A stretch of DNA of 64,000 nt from Serripes groenlandicus (GCA_031761405.1 JASEVX010000013.1:32433035-32497034); one strand, 5' to 3'; positions 33,287 through 45,690 are shown, numbered from the stretch's first letter. Numbers and translations are program-made. Notes: generated from the letters alone by a model not told the origin.

Positions 33287-34992
33287 ATGGCCGAAGCAAA
33301 TCCAACAAATCTGTCCGATGAAGACCCCACAAAGATGTGCGACCATTGCTGTTTTAGAGGTATAAAAACACAGGCAGGGACGATCTGTCTGGCTTGTCCA
33401 GAATACTTATGTGATTCATGTGAAGTAGTCCATCGCGGTTCTAAAGCATCCTGTTATCATGAGCTTAAACCGTTCGAAGAGTCACAAGGATTGTCGATAA
33501 AACAGAAAGCATTGATTTCTACAATCATGGTATGCGACAACCACCGCACAGAGACTCTTTCACATTTCTGTGTCAACCATTCATTAGCTGTATGCAATGT
33601 TTGTAACACAACGAAACACAGAAAATGTAACATCCAGGACCTGAAGTTAATTTCGAAAGATGCAAATAAAAAGTACGATGTGTTTCAATGTATTGAGAAA
33701 TTAAAGACTTTATTATCAGAGAGCAAAGACATTGAACATTTCAGGAAAGAGGATGAAACATTGATAGAAAATTGCTCTAGAATATGTATTCAAGAAGTTA
33801 GGAAAATAAAACAACAAATCATCACTTGTGCTGAAAGACTGGCAAAGGATATGGAAGAAAAGATATCGATCGCTAAAAATCGACTTATTACTGAGATAGA
33901 AAGTGATAAAAAAGCAGTGATTGACACGAACGAACAGATGGAACGAGTTTTGAGCTCATTTGAAACCCTCGGACATGAAATTGATGATGCGGCATTTGTC
34001 TTAATGATGAAAGAGAAAGGAAACATTGAAGCGGGATAGAAATGAAAGACGAAATACTGAAACAGTTAAAGCCGGTTACGTTAGAGTTCCAGCAGTCTGA
34101 CAAACTTGTGCCCCTAATGTCAGAAATAACCACGATGGGCAGTCTAGAAGTTAAAGAGAAGGAGATCAGTAAACCTAAGACCGTTGAAAGACGAGAACAT
34201 CAGCTTTCCTTCCCGGATATATCCTCTACTACAAACAAGGTAGCCATTGATGCCAAAACAGATAATATCACAGGGTGTGTATTTATGCAAGATGGTAAAT
34301 TAGTAATTTGTGACGAAAGCAATAAATCCGTCAAAGCCTTTACATTCGACTTCAAACTGAAGAACGAACTGAAGATTGGATCATTCTGGGATGTGACAGT
34401 TGTGTCTAAGACTGAAGTTATTGTGACTAAACCAAATTTAAACAGTCTTCAATTCTTAACTGTGTCTAATGGAATTGAAAAGGGTAAATCAATTTCTGTC
34501 GGAATGAAATGTTGGGGAATTGATTGTAAAACCGATAAACTATATGTCAGTTGTCATGAGAACAATGGAAAAGGAGGAGTAGTTAAGGTTTTGACGATGG
34601 CTGGTGTTACAGTAAACACCGTTAACATTAGTCAGGGACATCCTGACTACTTGGCCGTGAATAATTCCGGGGATATAATCATTGTTAGTATATATGGATA
34701 TGGTGTATTGTGCATAGATACCACTGGCAATAAATTGTATACATATTCTAACAGTCAGCTTATATGGAGCCGTGGTTTATTGTTTGATTCAAATGATAAC
34801 TTCATAGTGTGTGGGAAAGGTTCCAAGAATATACACGTTGTGAAGAGTGACGGTACTCGAAACAGGATTCTTCTTACCCGTGATGACGGATTGTTCCTGC
34901 CTCATTGTCTGGCGTACAGACCCAGTGATAACATTCTGGTTGTCGGACAAATGTTTACATCAGACTCAGTTTTGACCGTTAACATCAATTAA
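33287..34992 (+). CDS. TRIM-like protein without RING: two B-boxes, coiled coil, beta-propeller; one-base frameshift
   Basis: The product would be about 568 residues if the single frame break at about 34032 were read through. First zinc box at 18-58: C18, C21, C34, C37, C42, C45, H49, H58. Second B-box at 83-114: C83, H86, C95, H98, C103, C106, H111, C114. A charged coiled coil covers about 125-250. The C-terminal half (from about 34150) has six or so blade-like repeats, for example GCVFMQDGKLVICD, KLYVSCHENNGKGG, GVLCIDTTGNKLYTY and GLLFDSNDNFIVCGKGS, giving an NHL-like propeller. No RING finger precedes the boxes, so ubiquitin-ligase activity is not expected. Such B-box proteins are greatly expanded in bivalves. 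The frame breaks where the copy at 62481 has one extra base (GAAGATGGG against GAAGCGGG). Either a recent pseudogene or a sequencing error would explain it, since the rest is intact to a normal stop. The start Met follows AGGTCGAAAAAA. Confidence 0.75.
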
Positions 34993-36024
34993 AAAGAATA
35001 CAGTTGCTTTCATTCATGTTACTCGTTACAGACATCAAGTGATTTACTTGTGATGATCGTACATGGTGAGGCATCAGAACCACTGTTAAAATTATGACAC
35101 TAACAGACGAAAAGGATTGAATATGACAACAACTAAAAAGGGGCCAAATATCAAATAAATGTAATAAAAGAACTTCTTTTAACTTATTACACAGTTCATG
35201 TGATATAAATCTTATGATCGAACATGGTAAGACGTCTGATTCACTTTTGATCCTACAACCTTAACAGTTTTAACCTTGCAAAATATTAAAATGGTCCCAA
35301 ATATACGGCAATTGTCTACTTGAACTTAAAGCAATACTCCATTTCATTAAATTGAATACACAAACTATCATTTAGTATGTTTTTTATACATATAAAGATA
35401 TCAAATATATATCGGACTTTACAAGACTTCAAGTTTTCAATAAATATGGACTGAACTTCATTCGGATTTAAATTATGGATCGTTGACGATACCTAACCAT
35501 ATTCAATCGTCGCACTTAAAATTAAGTAAAAACAGGTGTATGAGCATTCATTTAATTATCTGTCTGTACAATTCTAAATTTGGAGGGCTTATATATCTAG
35601 GCGATGTTCAGTACTTAGTGTGCATAGTTTGAAGAGACCTGCCCCTTCATTATCGATTCTTAATTGCTATAGTACGCATTTAATATGAATAAAATACAAG
35701 AACATCCCTTGTTGTTTATTATACTGGTCCAGTAGTGAAACTTTAGTTTTCCGACAAACGGAGAATAACAAGTTGGTATAAAATGGCTTGTTATGTTACG
35801 GAACAGCAAAATACCGGAGACATTGGAACTTGGATCTCTGCGTTAGGTAAACGTTCGAAAAAGTATAGTGTTCTGATCTAGTTTGACATAAGCGGAGAAA
35901 CAGAAAACCAACCGTAATGTTTTTTCCACGAGTGTAGATGCAGATCATACAACGCATCTGTACCGTCTTATCGGGTTCCCTTATCAGTGATAGACGGTTT
36001 CAAGAACATATATGTAAATAAATA
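34993..36024. other. No gene seen downstream of the TRIM-like gene
   Basis: Probable 3' UTR and intergenic sequence, with ATAAAT-rich stretches. No repeat unit recognised. Confidence 0.4.
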
Positions 36025-36026
36025 TT

Positions 36027-36135
36027 ACACGCTTTCTGACGCCTCTGCAGCAGACGACTTTTGAAAACTTCATGACAATAGTAGCAATTGATCAAGAACG
36101 AGCCATTTCTCCTTTTGCATCAATGAGTTTAACTA
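36027..36135. mobile_element. TTAA MITE, copy B (fragment)
   Basis: Contains CACGCTTTCTGACGCCTCTG, CAGCAGACGACTTTTGAAAA and CATTTCTCCTTTTGCATCAA. Both terminal repeats are missing, and the right half is lost. Confidence 0.6.
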
Positions 36136-36289
36136 TATCCAATTTCTGCAGACAGATTTGTTGTATACGAGAAATGGGGGTTAAAAACAATAAAATCTAT
36201 GTCTGTAGAGTAGTTTTGTTGAAAACATGGCACAATATAACAATATGGTCCTCTAAGGCAAATTGAATCTGACTGCAATTTAATTGACC

Positions 36290-36485
36290 GATGCGCAGTC
36301 CCGATAGCTCTATCGATAGCGATGCAGGCTGTCAATCCAGTGGTTTTGAGTTCGAAGCCCAGCTCGGTCATCTTTTTCCGACGTTTGACAGAAGACAATG
36401 CGACACGCTGCATTTGTCTTCCACCAATGGAATAAATGTCTATGTGGAAAAGAAGCCAGTTGCTTGGAGAGTTATGAATTACTGG
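36290..36485 (+). mobile_element. tRNA-derived SINE
   Basis: CCCGATAGCTCTATCGATAG (A-box region), CAGGCTGTCAATCCAGTGGT, GAGTTCGAAGCCCAGCTC (B box), TTTTCCGACGTTTGACAGAA and CAATGCGACACGCTG follow the order of 9650-9815. AAGAAGCCAGTTGCTTGGAG is shared near the 3' end. Confidence 0.7.
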
Positions 36486-36489
36486 TATG

Positions 36490-39400
36490 GGAATGCCAGG
36501 GAGCATACATGTATGAGGAGTTGAACTGACCACCTAGATACGACTGAAAAACTGATAAAAATGGCGTTTACCCCCACTCCTCCAAATAAAATATAAAATA
36601 TATTAAATTACTGTAACAGATGATTATTCAAATCTTTTCGAACCATAACAGAAAAGAAAATGAATACATTTTCCTAAAGATAAACTATTTGTCATTTTCC
36701 TATATATATATACAATGTACATGTTAATTTGCTAATCTACATCTTATTGAAATCCCCATTTCCAAAGATATTATAGTTTGTTACTATAATATTGTCAAAG
36801 TAGACGACTGAGACAATAAAGCCATACGTTGATTCCTCAAGGATGTTACTTCATCCGTTTAAAACCAATCGTCTCCCTGTATAGTAATGTACCAAGTATG
36901 ATATTCTTACGAGTCGAAACAATATAGGAAGAAACCAAAACCAAAATGTTGATTGAATTTTGAATAGAAAGGAAAATAGTACTCCTTTTAAACAAGTTTC
37001 TTACACAATCTTCAAAAGTCGTTTGTTGCAGAGCGTCATTTATGTCTTCTGCACTAACAAATCATCAAGAAAACAAAGGTTACGATAAATCGGAACGACC
37101 TTTTGTGTCTAAGGACTATTTTGCTCATGTTCATTGCCACCTCCCCCTTTGTGTTGTGTGTTTAAAACATTGCTAAAGAAGGCTAAACACGTATTCTGGT
37201 GCAGAGCGCCTGTATTTCAAAAAGTAGGTAACACAAACGATAGACACGCTTATCTGTTAACGTGTTCATATTTATATGTAAATATTCACTGTTGCTTATT
37301 CAGTTAACACCTTCTTATCAAACACGTCCCGATTCTTACAAAAATGTTTTCAAAGTTCATCTGTTGCAGCGCGTAAATGATAGTAGTCCGCAAAAAGTCA
37401 CAATTCAAGCAGATAAAAAGCACGTTGAAATGCGGACACGTCTTAATATTATCTACATACTATACTAGAATCGCGACTGGCCAAATTGGGACTGAACGAC
37501 TCTCCGTTGTAGCATCCAATAGGCAAACACAACTGATAAACTACTACGTCTACACTTCGATGTATAAAATAGGTGAACAGTGAATACCTTCGACAGACAA
37601 TATACGTGCAAAGATTCCCGTGTTTGACAGGTACACATGTATGCATCACTAAATAAGTAGATGACAGTCTCAAAAGTTTTCTATTGTAAACTGTTTATCT
37701 TAAGTCTGTTTCGAAGACAGCTGGTTCGAGCCTCCTAAATAGCCATTATCGGTAAGTACAACGATGAGTGAAGATTCCTTGACCAAGGCCCGGGCAAGTA
37801 GGATCCATAGAGAGACGCCAAGAACGGCATGAAATATGCGAGATCCATGATAAAGTCGAATTTGTTCACATTGCGCATGCGCACTGACCAGACATCCGGT
37901 TAATATAAAACTCTATGAGTTACAGTAGTCTCAAATCATTTGCGATCAAATTTGAGGAAATAAAAACAATATGAGACAACAGACGTATAGAAACGCATAT
38001 GTGGTAAAGTGATAAACAGCATATATCTAGAGAGTGTTTACCAGATATATCATATGATGAAGCACTATTTCCCTCATAAGGACACTAGTCAGACAGCAAC
38101 TATCATTTAATTCATATTGGATAGATTCATTTTCCGTAAACAGACACATTTCCTAGCCTATCACGCGTTGTTTACACTAGCCTAGCTGGTGTTATGTCGC
38201 CGTTATATAATTGATGTACTGTTGAAAACGGCGTTAAACACAAAAATATACAACACACGTTCCATTTCCATTTCATCGCGGTCTAATGAGACATGGTTTG
38301 TTTTTTTCCGGACCAGACAGTCATTAATAGATACATAGGTCAAGTGAGGTTAGTGTTCAATAAACTTGAGTTACCACGAACGTTACCGTTTGGTTTCTCT
38401 GCTTCCACATGTTAATAACAATATATCAGGGAACCATTTATAAACGTTTCAGTGTTTATCAAAAGCAGACTTGTTGAACTTTTATTTAAATTATCAATGT
38501 AATCTACCAATCAACCCTTACTCTGCTAAAGCCAACTTGGAGCAACCTTTGTAAATAGGCTTATACTCCACTTTAATTATTATGTTCGAATTGTGTAGAC
38601 TAAGTTCAACATGGTCATGTGCTATCTAATCTTGTGCTACATTCTCGGTTCCTATCTATGCAATCTAAGCCAATTATATCGAATAGGTACACAAAATCTC
38701 TCAGTGATGCCAGTTTCAGAATTTCAGTGGGATAAAGGTGAGAGGAGCCCCGTCAGTAGAAAATGAATCTTATAGCATTTTACAAACCTTGAAGACTCAG
38801 ATACAAATATGTACACCCTCGTTCTCACAAGAGTCTTCACTTTCCTCATACACTAAGCCGAGACATTGATACATCATGTGTAGAAGAACTAGACATGTAG
38901 TCACACTCCTATCATTATCCCGTCCATTCGATGTGTTGGTAATACAGAGTACACTTAGACCGTATTATGTGTGACGCTTCTACATTTATCATGTAAAAAA
39001 AGAATCAACAAAACGGGCGAAGGGCATAAGCTGAAGCGTGTGTGCTTTTTCCGAATATATATATTTGTTGGTATTAATTGTTGCATACATATATTTTACC
39101 CTGTCTGTTCTTCCATTTGAATTTTTCCTATTTACCACTCACTCACATACCCGCAAACTAATATCTGTTTAACAACCGATTTAAAAAGAAATCGTGTAAC
39201 TTAAAAAGAAAAACCCCTGATCTAATAGATACATGTACATGATCATTCATCGTAATGAGAAAGAGAACAGAGTATTTCCTACAAATTTAAACATTGACTA
39301 TTTCTGGTGTAGTAACATTGGTTATTATGAACGATCGAAGATGTTCTCATATTATATTTCATATGTTAATTATCTATTGCAGTGTCAAAATGGACGTGCA

Positions 39401-39685
39401 TGTAGTGAAATGTAAAAATGCTACGAGTCCGTTCGATGGATATTATTTTGGTGCCATCAACTATAAGATCATTTAAGCTTAACATCCCTGTTACTGAACA
39501 TATGATTGTATAATTAAAGATATTAGGGAAACGGACGGAATGGCTCGAATAGATAAACGACTCAAATTGTGACAGGGTAGCCATCATTTTATCAGACACA
39601 GTTCTTTATCAGTCAATGTATATGAACGACAGTACACGATAACAGACATTCGCAGGTTTACAGATTTATAACAAAAAAACTATTT
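36490..39685. other. No gene seen; scattered repeat fragments
   Basis: Short pieces of the MITE right arm occur near 37010-37035 (TCTTCAAAAGTCGTTTGTTG) and 37345-37372 (GTTTTCAAAGTTCATCTG). A SINE tail lies at 38170-38255. A possible degraded tRNA-like sequence near 37700-37735 is too weak to call. None of the short open frames has a recognisable domain. Confidence 0.4.
38170..38258 (+). mobile_element. SINE 3' tail
   Basis: CTAGCTGGTGTTATGTCGCC and GTACTGTTGAAAACGGCG followed by TTAAACACA is the conserved end of the RUDI-like SINEs. The head is not recognisable. Confidence 0.5.
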
Positions 39686-39689
39686 TTAC

Positions 39690-39830
39690 ACTTTCAACAC
39701 ATGTTTAGTTATATCACGGCGTTTCCTGGATGTTGTCAGTGTTAATGGTTCGTTTATACTGACACACGCGAGTCAGGTCGTAATACTATCCCCAACAACC
39801 CTACCCGCCGGTAACATCAATGAAGCTTCA
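39690..39830 (-). mobile_element. RUDI-like SINE, minus strand
   Basis: TTATATCACGGCGTTTCCTG, GGTTCGTTTATACTGACA, GCGAGTCAGGTCGTAATACT and CCCAACAACCCTACCC are inverted counterparts of the SINE at 41640-41885. Confidence 0.6.
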
Positions 39831-40369
39831 CTAACGAGATGACGAACATGGACGATCAAGATCAGACTTTGCGAAGGTGCAATCTGATCTGTTTGTTTTA
39901 TTTTGTCTATATTGGCGGTTGATAATGAATTCATGAAATAAAGTAGGTTTACTTGAATGGAAGTATACAAGGCTTTCAATATTATAACAGTCATTTCAAA
40001 ACATCCCAGGTAAAGTTTGAATTGACTAGTTTTAGATATCCTGACACCAATGTATCAGTTGTATCGCTTGTCCCTCAAGCAATATGTAAGTCTTCGCTAT
40101 GGCATTGTTGGTGATAGAACGTCTTGCTCTCCCAATGTGAACATTCTAAACTTCCGATAAGTCCTAAACGATTGGCCTGGAACGTCTTCACTTCATTGTC
40201 AAAGTGTTTAAGTCATTATATATTATTAACCTTTGATAAATTTGACGGAATCCCTACCTACATGTAACACTCATACAGTTTCCAACATTGTTTACATTTT
40301 CGCGATTAATGTCAACTAAAAATAGAAATTTACAAAGTAGTCTTCCTAGATTTATTAATGAAGCTTCAA
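39831..40369. other. No gene seen
   Basis: No coding frame or repeat recognised. Confidence 0.35.
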
Positions 40370-40439
40370 AATAGGAGGAGGGATCTTACATCGATACCTG
40401 CTATTTGAATCATAACCACAGCAAAACCTTATACTATTT

Positions 40440-40615
40440 ATTAAGATTTTATAATGTATATATGAATAGTTTTGTTATGCATATGATGCATATGATGATA
40501 TTTTGTAGTCATGTTGTTTGCATGTTCAACCATTTTGTATGTATTTTGTATGGCCAATGGCACATTTAGTGCCGACTTGCCTAATACAATTATTTGAGTT
40601 GAGTTGAGTTGAGTC
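40440..40615 (+). mobile_element. Possible LINE 3' end with pentamer tail
   Basis: The sequence holds a short hairpin GGCACATTTAGTGCC at about 40559-40573, followed by ACAATTATTTGAGTTGAGTT and a (GAGTT)n tail to 40614. This layout is typical of non-LTR retrotransposon 3' ends. No coding part is attached. Confidence 0.35.
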
Positions 40616-40706
40616 AATGTAAAAGCACAGTCAAGTAACCTCCATATTATGTATTCAACTTACATGCGCAAATTTGAACATTTTCAAAATGTTAACTACG
40701 TATACA

Positions 40707-41200
40707 TGTTGGACACAAATGGTCGAAGAAAGCCTAGAAACATTATATATGTTGGGCGAAGATCTGAAACAGATACATACATATAAAACAATTGAAAGGC
40801 GAGAACATCAGCTTTGTTTCCACGATACGTCATACAAAAACAACATTGATGCAGGGACCATTTTTAACTCAGGATGTACGTTTATGTCAGATAGAGAATT
40901 AGTCATGTTTGGCAATAGCAATAAATTCATTTAAACCTTTACACATGATCTTAAACATGTGTGTGGAATGAAACAGTTGTATCTTAGAGCTGATCGAATG
41001 AAATGTTTGGTAATTGACTTTAAAAACGATATATTTTATGTCAGTTGTCATGACAACAAGGGACAAGGAGGAGTTGTGAAGATGCTGATGATGGATGTCG
41101 TAAGAGTTAACACAATAACAATACTCAAGGAAATCCTTACGACTTGGCCGTGAACAGTTCCGGGAATATAATTCTTATGAGTACATGTAATTTTATATAA
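40707..41200 (+). pseudogene. TRIM-like gene fragment, copy 3 (propeller part)
   Basis: The translation matches the propeller start of the genes at 33287 and 62481: KTIERREHQLCFHDTS, then SGCTFMSDRELVMFGNSNKF, a stop, then a shifted frame with FKNDIFYVSCHDNKGQGG and VVKMLMMDVVRVNT, and finally DLAVNSSGNIIL. Several blocks between are deleted and no B-box remains. It is a decayed remnant of about 500 bp. Confidence 0.8.
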
Positions 41201-41487
41201 GGGTGTAATCCTCATCATTGTCTTACTTATTGAAAACTAAAACTTCTTCGCGAATATCTTTTGTATTTTGCTTTTTGTACTGTTTGTACATGATTGCTAA
41301 TGAAACAATTGTAATGCACTGAATTGTAATTCAAAAGAGTTTCGCTATTTTCATGATTATTTCAGTTATAAAAGGTCGACAGTTCACACGTTATGATCCC
41401 TTGGTTACCTAACCACAACTAGGTTCGACAATGTGCATTATCGAAGAGAACTTCGCAGTGACCGCTGCAACTACGAAACAAACACTG

Positions 41488-41545
41488 GACGTTCGGTTGC
41501 AAATCCCTGACGTTAACAATTCGGCCACGGCGGATTCCTTTATTC
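41488..41545 (-). mobile_element. tRNA-derived SINE head, minus strand
   Basis: The minus strand reads TCCGCCGTGGCCGAATTGTT, AACGTCAGGGATTTGCAACC, matching the head of the SINE at 9296-9492. The body is absent. Confidence 0.5.
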
Positions 41546-41639
41546 TAAGATATGACAGAGAAGTTGACATTTGGTCGTTAAAATTATATCGAAGGATACT
41601 TTTTTATAACAGAGTATAATTCTGACACGGCGTTTATCT

Positions 41640-41888
41640 TTAGAGAAGTGGTACAGCGTGTAACTCAGTGCGGGAGGTCGCGTATTAGATTACCGGTCGG
41701 GTCATACCAAACACGTTATACAAATGGTAGTAATGGCTGCCCTCCTTGTCGATCAGGGTAGCGGGGTTAGCATAACGACTGATTGGCTGATGTTAACATA
41801 AATTGGCAAGTAGAACAGGTAACCTACCAAGGAATTGCCGTGATATAACTTAAAGATTGTTAAAAGCGGCGTCAACTGCAGAACAATC
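41640..41888 (+). mobile_element. RUDI-like SINE, nearly full length
   Basis: TGCGGGAGGTCGCGTATTAG and ACCGGTCGGGTCATACC form the tRNA-like part. GTAGTAATGGCTGCCCTCCT, GATCAGGGTAGCGGGGTTAG and a tail GATATAACTTAAAGATTG then TTAAAAGCGGCGTCAAC follow. It matches 47795-48012 throughout. Confidence 0.7.
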
Positions 41889-42037
41889 AGTCAACTTTAG
41901 AAACAATATAACGCAATGGAAGACACACCTTTGTTTGATCATTAATAACAACATCAACCTTTAAATACGTAAAACAAATTATAGATTCTCAACCATAATG
42001 AAAGATGAAGATCATTTTCCAAGTGCATATCATTATC

Positions 42038-42232
42038 CTAACGCTTTCCCATGTGTAGACGAATTTTGAGGCATCTGCAGCTTATGACTTTTGAAAACAC
42101 TGCGTCACAAGGAGAAATTGCTCATAATAAGCAATGTCTCATTTAACGTCAATGTTTTCAACTCTATTCAATACTTATTTGTTTTTAAAGACGTCTTCTA
42201 CGTTTTGTAGTATGTGGGAAGGGGAGGGTTAA
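42038..42232. mobile_element. TTAA MITE, copy C
   Basis: Starts with a degraded TAACGCTTTCCCATGTG, contains ACTTTTGAAAACACTG and the inner palindrome GAGAAATTGCTCATAATAAG. Ends TAGTATGTGGGAAGGGGAGG before TTAA. Confidence 0.7.
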
Positions 42233-42347
42233 CAAACATGTATATGCCCTTATTTGTGTTCGTCGCTGTGTTTTAACCAGCATATGCATCAGTTATAGGC
42301 TAGTATTTTGACCTACTTATTTTATAGTGATTGTGTAGCAACTTATC

Positions 42348-42467
42348 TTAACACGTTCCCACATACAGACTCTTCTAGCACCTCTGAAGATGACGACTTT
42401 TGAAAACAATGCGACTAATTGAGACATTGCTCGTCATGAGAAATGTCTCTATTTGCCATGATGCTTT
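42348..42467. mobile_element. TTAA MITE, copy D (right end lost)
   Basis: TTAACACGTTCCCACATACA, GATGACGACTTTTGAAAACA and GAGACATTGCTCGTCATGAG are present. The right arm is replaced by the start of a 70-bp minisatellite at about 42470. Confidence 0.65.
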
Positions 42468-42469
42468 CG

Positions 42470-42715
42470 TTTAGCAGTAGTGCTGGTGCAAAGCATAATA
42501 GCGACTTGATTTTGACAGATACACCTATGTCAGCATAAGCTCACCATTAGAGCTGCTACTCAGTTTTAAGGGGCAGCATTTGGACAGCTGCACTGGTCTC
42601 CTGATAAGCTTACCGGTACAGGGTTGGTGCTCAGCAATACGGGGACAGATGTACTGGTGTCAGAATAAGTTTACCAGTAGTGTTGGTGCTCAATATTACT
42701 AGGACATTTAAAAAA
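42470..42715 (+). repeat. SINE-derived minisatellite, array 2 (about 3.5 units)
   Basis: AGCAGTAGTGCTGGTGCAAA, then TTACCGGTACAGGGTTGGTG and TTACCAGTAGTGTTGGTGCT, with GGACAGCTGCACTGGTCTC and GATAAGCTTACC between. Same unit as the arrays at 30300, 48190 and 54950. Confidence 0.75.
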
Positions 42716-43079
42716 AGAAAATGTTACATTGTTATTTTTTTTTTTAATTATGTTGTCAATTAAAACCTGTGTATTCATTATACCTTTTTAAAATGCATCA
42801 CAATTTAATGAGAAAGTGGATTTTGTTTTAGATAAAGGACCACTTTAGGGAGCGTGGTGACCAGTGTACATGCAGATCAGCCGACTCACATCCACACAGT
42901 CCGATCTTGCTTTGCGCTGGTCGTAAATGTGTCTAAGAAGGTAAACAAACGCCTGTAAAGAAATGTTGCCCTGGATACCATAGCAGGTCATTGTACACAT
43001 ATGTAAAACTTTTGCTAAGGTTTGTTTTATATGTAATGTTATTTTGAAATAAGGAAACAGTCGCGACCAAGTGAATACT

Positions 43080-43260
43080 ATTTGGAGTCCCTTGGTTGAT
43101 CGCCACTCCCGGTGCGGTGGTAATGGTAAACTGCCCTTGGAAAGGGCACTCGTCCTAGCCTACGTTGTGTTACCCTTGATTCACGGAGGAATGTAATGTC
43201 GCCTTGGTTACCTGGAATGATGTTGTAATATCCGAAATACAATAAATAGAAAAACAATAT
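43080..43260 (+). repeat. Possible dispersed repeat 3' end
   Basis: CTGCCCTTGGAAAGGGCACT holds a short stem, and TAATATCCGAAATACAATAA with an AT-rich end resembles a retrotransposon 3' terminus. No coding part is attached, so this is weak. Confidence 0.25.
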
Positions 43261-43498
43261 GTCAGTATTGGTTGGCCTCTTAATCTTGACCTTGTAAAGA
43301 AATGCAAAGTTTACAAACCAAATGGTTAAGCTGGCAGTTCACTGTGTTATTTAGTTTAAACTATATCCCATAGACATTATATTGCACCGCATGATATTAC
43401 TCTTGTCGATGAGACGATCACATTATGTCTAGGAAATACTGCATGTACATAGTATACCATAAACGAAGGGTGTTGTATACTTTTAAGGAAACGATCGG

Positions 43499-43716
43499 TT
43501 AACCCTTTCCCAATTATAGTGACTCTACAGTAGATGACAATGATATCACATTCACTAAATATATATGAATGCAACATTTCTGAATAAAGTTGAAAGAAAA
43601 ATGTTTCAGAACGAGAAATTGCTAAAAATGAGCATTTCTACTTTTACGATTTTGTTTGTCAAAACTTGTCTGCTACAGATTTACCAAAACTGAATCTGCA
43701 AGTTGGAAAGGGTTAA
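43499..43716. mobile_element. TTAA MITE, copy E (both ends intact)
   Basis: TTAACCCTTTCCCAATTATA at the left and TTGGAAAGGGTTAA at the right give matching TTAA duplications. The inner palindrome is ACGAGAAATTGCTAAAAATG then AGCATTTCTAC. Length 218 bp. Confidence 0.8.
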
Positions 43717-43719
43717 CAC

Positions 43720-44885
43720 AATTTCACATCTATGGAGGACTTTGTACTAGTTACATGTTCCAAATATACGATGTTTCAATAGAATCTCTACTGATGTAGG
43801 ATTATTAAACATGTTAACTTTTTATAAACACAGAAACAAATCGCGAACTATGTTAAAATGGTAAATTAATAATTTTAAATTAAAACATACATCTTAAAAA
43901 GATAACTGACTCCATAGTTGTAGGCATGACTCTAATTACCCTCGCCGTGCATATTTAAGTGTCGAAGAACTGCCTCCGTCACCCATGTACGGTCATGTAA
44001 ACCCTGTCGACTAAATATATTCAATATAATCCACTTTGGACGCAATTAGTTTGATCTGGACGTTACTCATCACGGACTATTTCTCGTTTTCTCACACTAT
44101 TATTTCGTATATCTTCAAAGCATTAATCAGTGTTTCTACAATTGGTTTGGGTACCATTAGGTTATGTGGTAATGGTTTAATAACAGGCTATAAATTAAAT
44201 ACAAAAACGCGTTTCTCTATATGAGTCAGTTTACTCGAAAGCTATCTTTGACGCAATCTGTGACAATTAGCGACAAATTGTGATTAACAGTTGTTTACAT
44301 GTAGTCTTTTCTTTTCAATATCTTCTCGCAAGAAAAGTTTGTGATACTTGTCCGTTTATATGCATGATAGGCAACATTCTGATCAGACGGTGTGGAGGTG
44401 CATGGTGAATTTGATTTTCGTTCTCTTGGCAAAGTTCCCAATTAAATTGTGCATTGTTTTACACATGTATTGCAACAACACACCGTAAACATGTAATCTC
44501 GACGTTCTCACGGCAATTAATCTTTAATTCCTCTCGACGTAACGTAAAATTCGCGAGACTTCCGGTTGATCTCGTGTTTTTCACAATCCCTACAATTACA
44601 ATTGATGATGAAACATGATGAATATTGAGAGTTGCGCCTTAAACATAAAGAAACTATATTGCATCACACATATAAACACATCTACTCCAACCGGTAATAG
44701 AAGTGTCCGACAGTAAGGATAACCTGACCTTTTTAACTGGTCAATGTGGAGCATGTGAAATTATATTTCAGTTATACGTTATATTTATTATACTACTAGA
44801 ATTTCCCCCCTGTTGCCAGTAAGTGAAATCGTTGCCAAACTATCTTTAAATTATATCAAACATAGTGTCATTAACACCCCATTTC
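43720..44885. other. No gene seen
   Basis: No recognisable coding sequence or repeat. A 62-residue hydrophobic frame at 44036-44224 is unsupported. Confidence 0.4.
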
Positions 44886-44890
44886 GACGA

Positions 44891-45690
44891 GATCTAACTG
44901 AATATTACCAGTTAAATTGTAGGAGCGGAGGGTCACTGACATCTCTAATCGCTAAACACGGTTCTTGAATATTTATGATTGACGTCAGAGATCTAACTGA
45001 ATATTACCAGTTTAATTGTAGAAGAGGTGGGTCTCTAACACATCAAATCGCTAAACACGACTCTTGTATATCTATGATTGACGTCAGAGATCTAACTGAA
45101 TATTACCAGTTTAATTGTAGAAGAGGTGGGTCTCTAACACATCAAATCGCTAAACACGGCTCTTGTATATCTATGATCGACGTCAAAGTTCCAACTGAAT
45201 ATTACCAGTTTAATTGTGGGAGCGGAGGGTCACTAACACTTCATATCGCTAAACACGGCTCTTGTATATATACATGATTGACATCAGAGATCTAACTGAA
45301 TATTACCAGTTTAATTGTGGGAGTGAAGGGCTACTAACATCACTAATCGCTAAATGCGGCATTTGTATATATATGATCGATGTCAGAGGTCTTACTAATA
45401 TTACAAGTTTAATTGTGTGAGCGGTGTGTAACTAACACATCAAATCACTCAACACGGCTCTTGTATATCTATGATCGACGTCAGAGGTCTAACTGAATAT
45501 TACCTGTTTAATTGTGGGAGCGGTGTGTAACTAACACCTCAAATCACTCAACACGGCTCTTGTATATCTATGATCGGCGTCAGATGTCTAACTGAATATT
45601 ACCAGTTTAATTGTGAGAGCGGAGTGTCAGTAACACCCCAAATCGTTAAACCCGGCTCTTGTATATCTGTGATCGACAAACGACAAACTC
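44891..45690 (+). repeat. 99-bp tandem repeat, about 8 copies
   Basis: GATCTAACTGAATATTACCA anchors at 44891, 44990 and 45089 define a 99-bp step. Units also carry TTTAATTGTAGAAGAGGTGG and CGCTAAACACGGCTCTTGTA. Since 99 is 33 codons, a plus frame at 44975-45277 is open for three units (MIDVRDLTEYYQFNCRRGGS and so on). No signal peptide or family supports a real gene. Confidence 0.9.

Noticed and set aside
36129..36533. 134-residue minus frame
   Set aside because: Antisense to a SINE and a MITE fragment; no protein signature.
37700..37735. Degraded tRNA-like sequence (GCTGGTTCGAGCCTCC)
   Set aside because: Only a B-box-like string; no A box, body or tail could be found.
44891..45690. CRISPR-like array of regular repeats
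   Set aside because: Units are contiguous 99-bp tandem repeats without unique spacers, in a eukaryotic context; the same holds for the other arrays.
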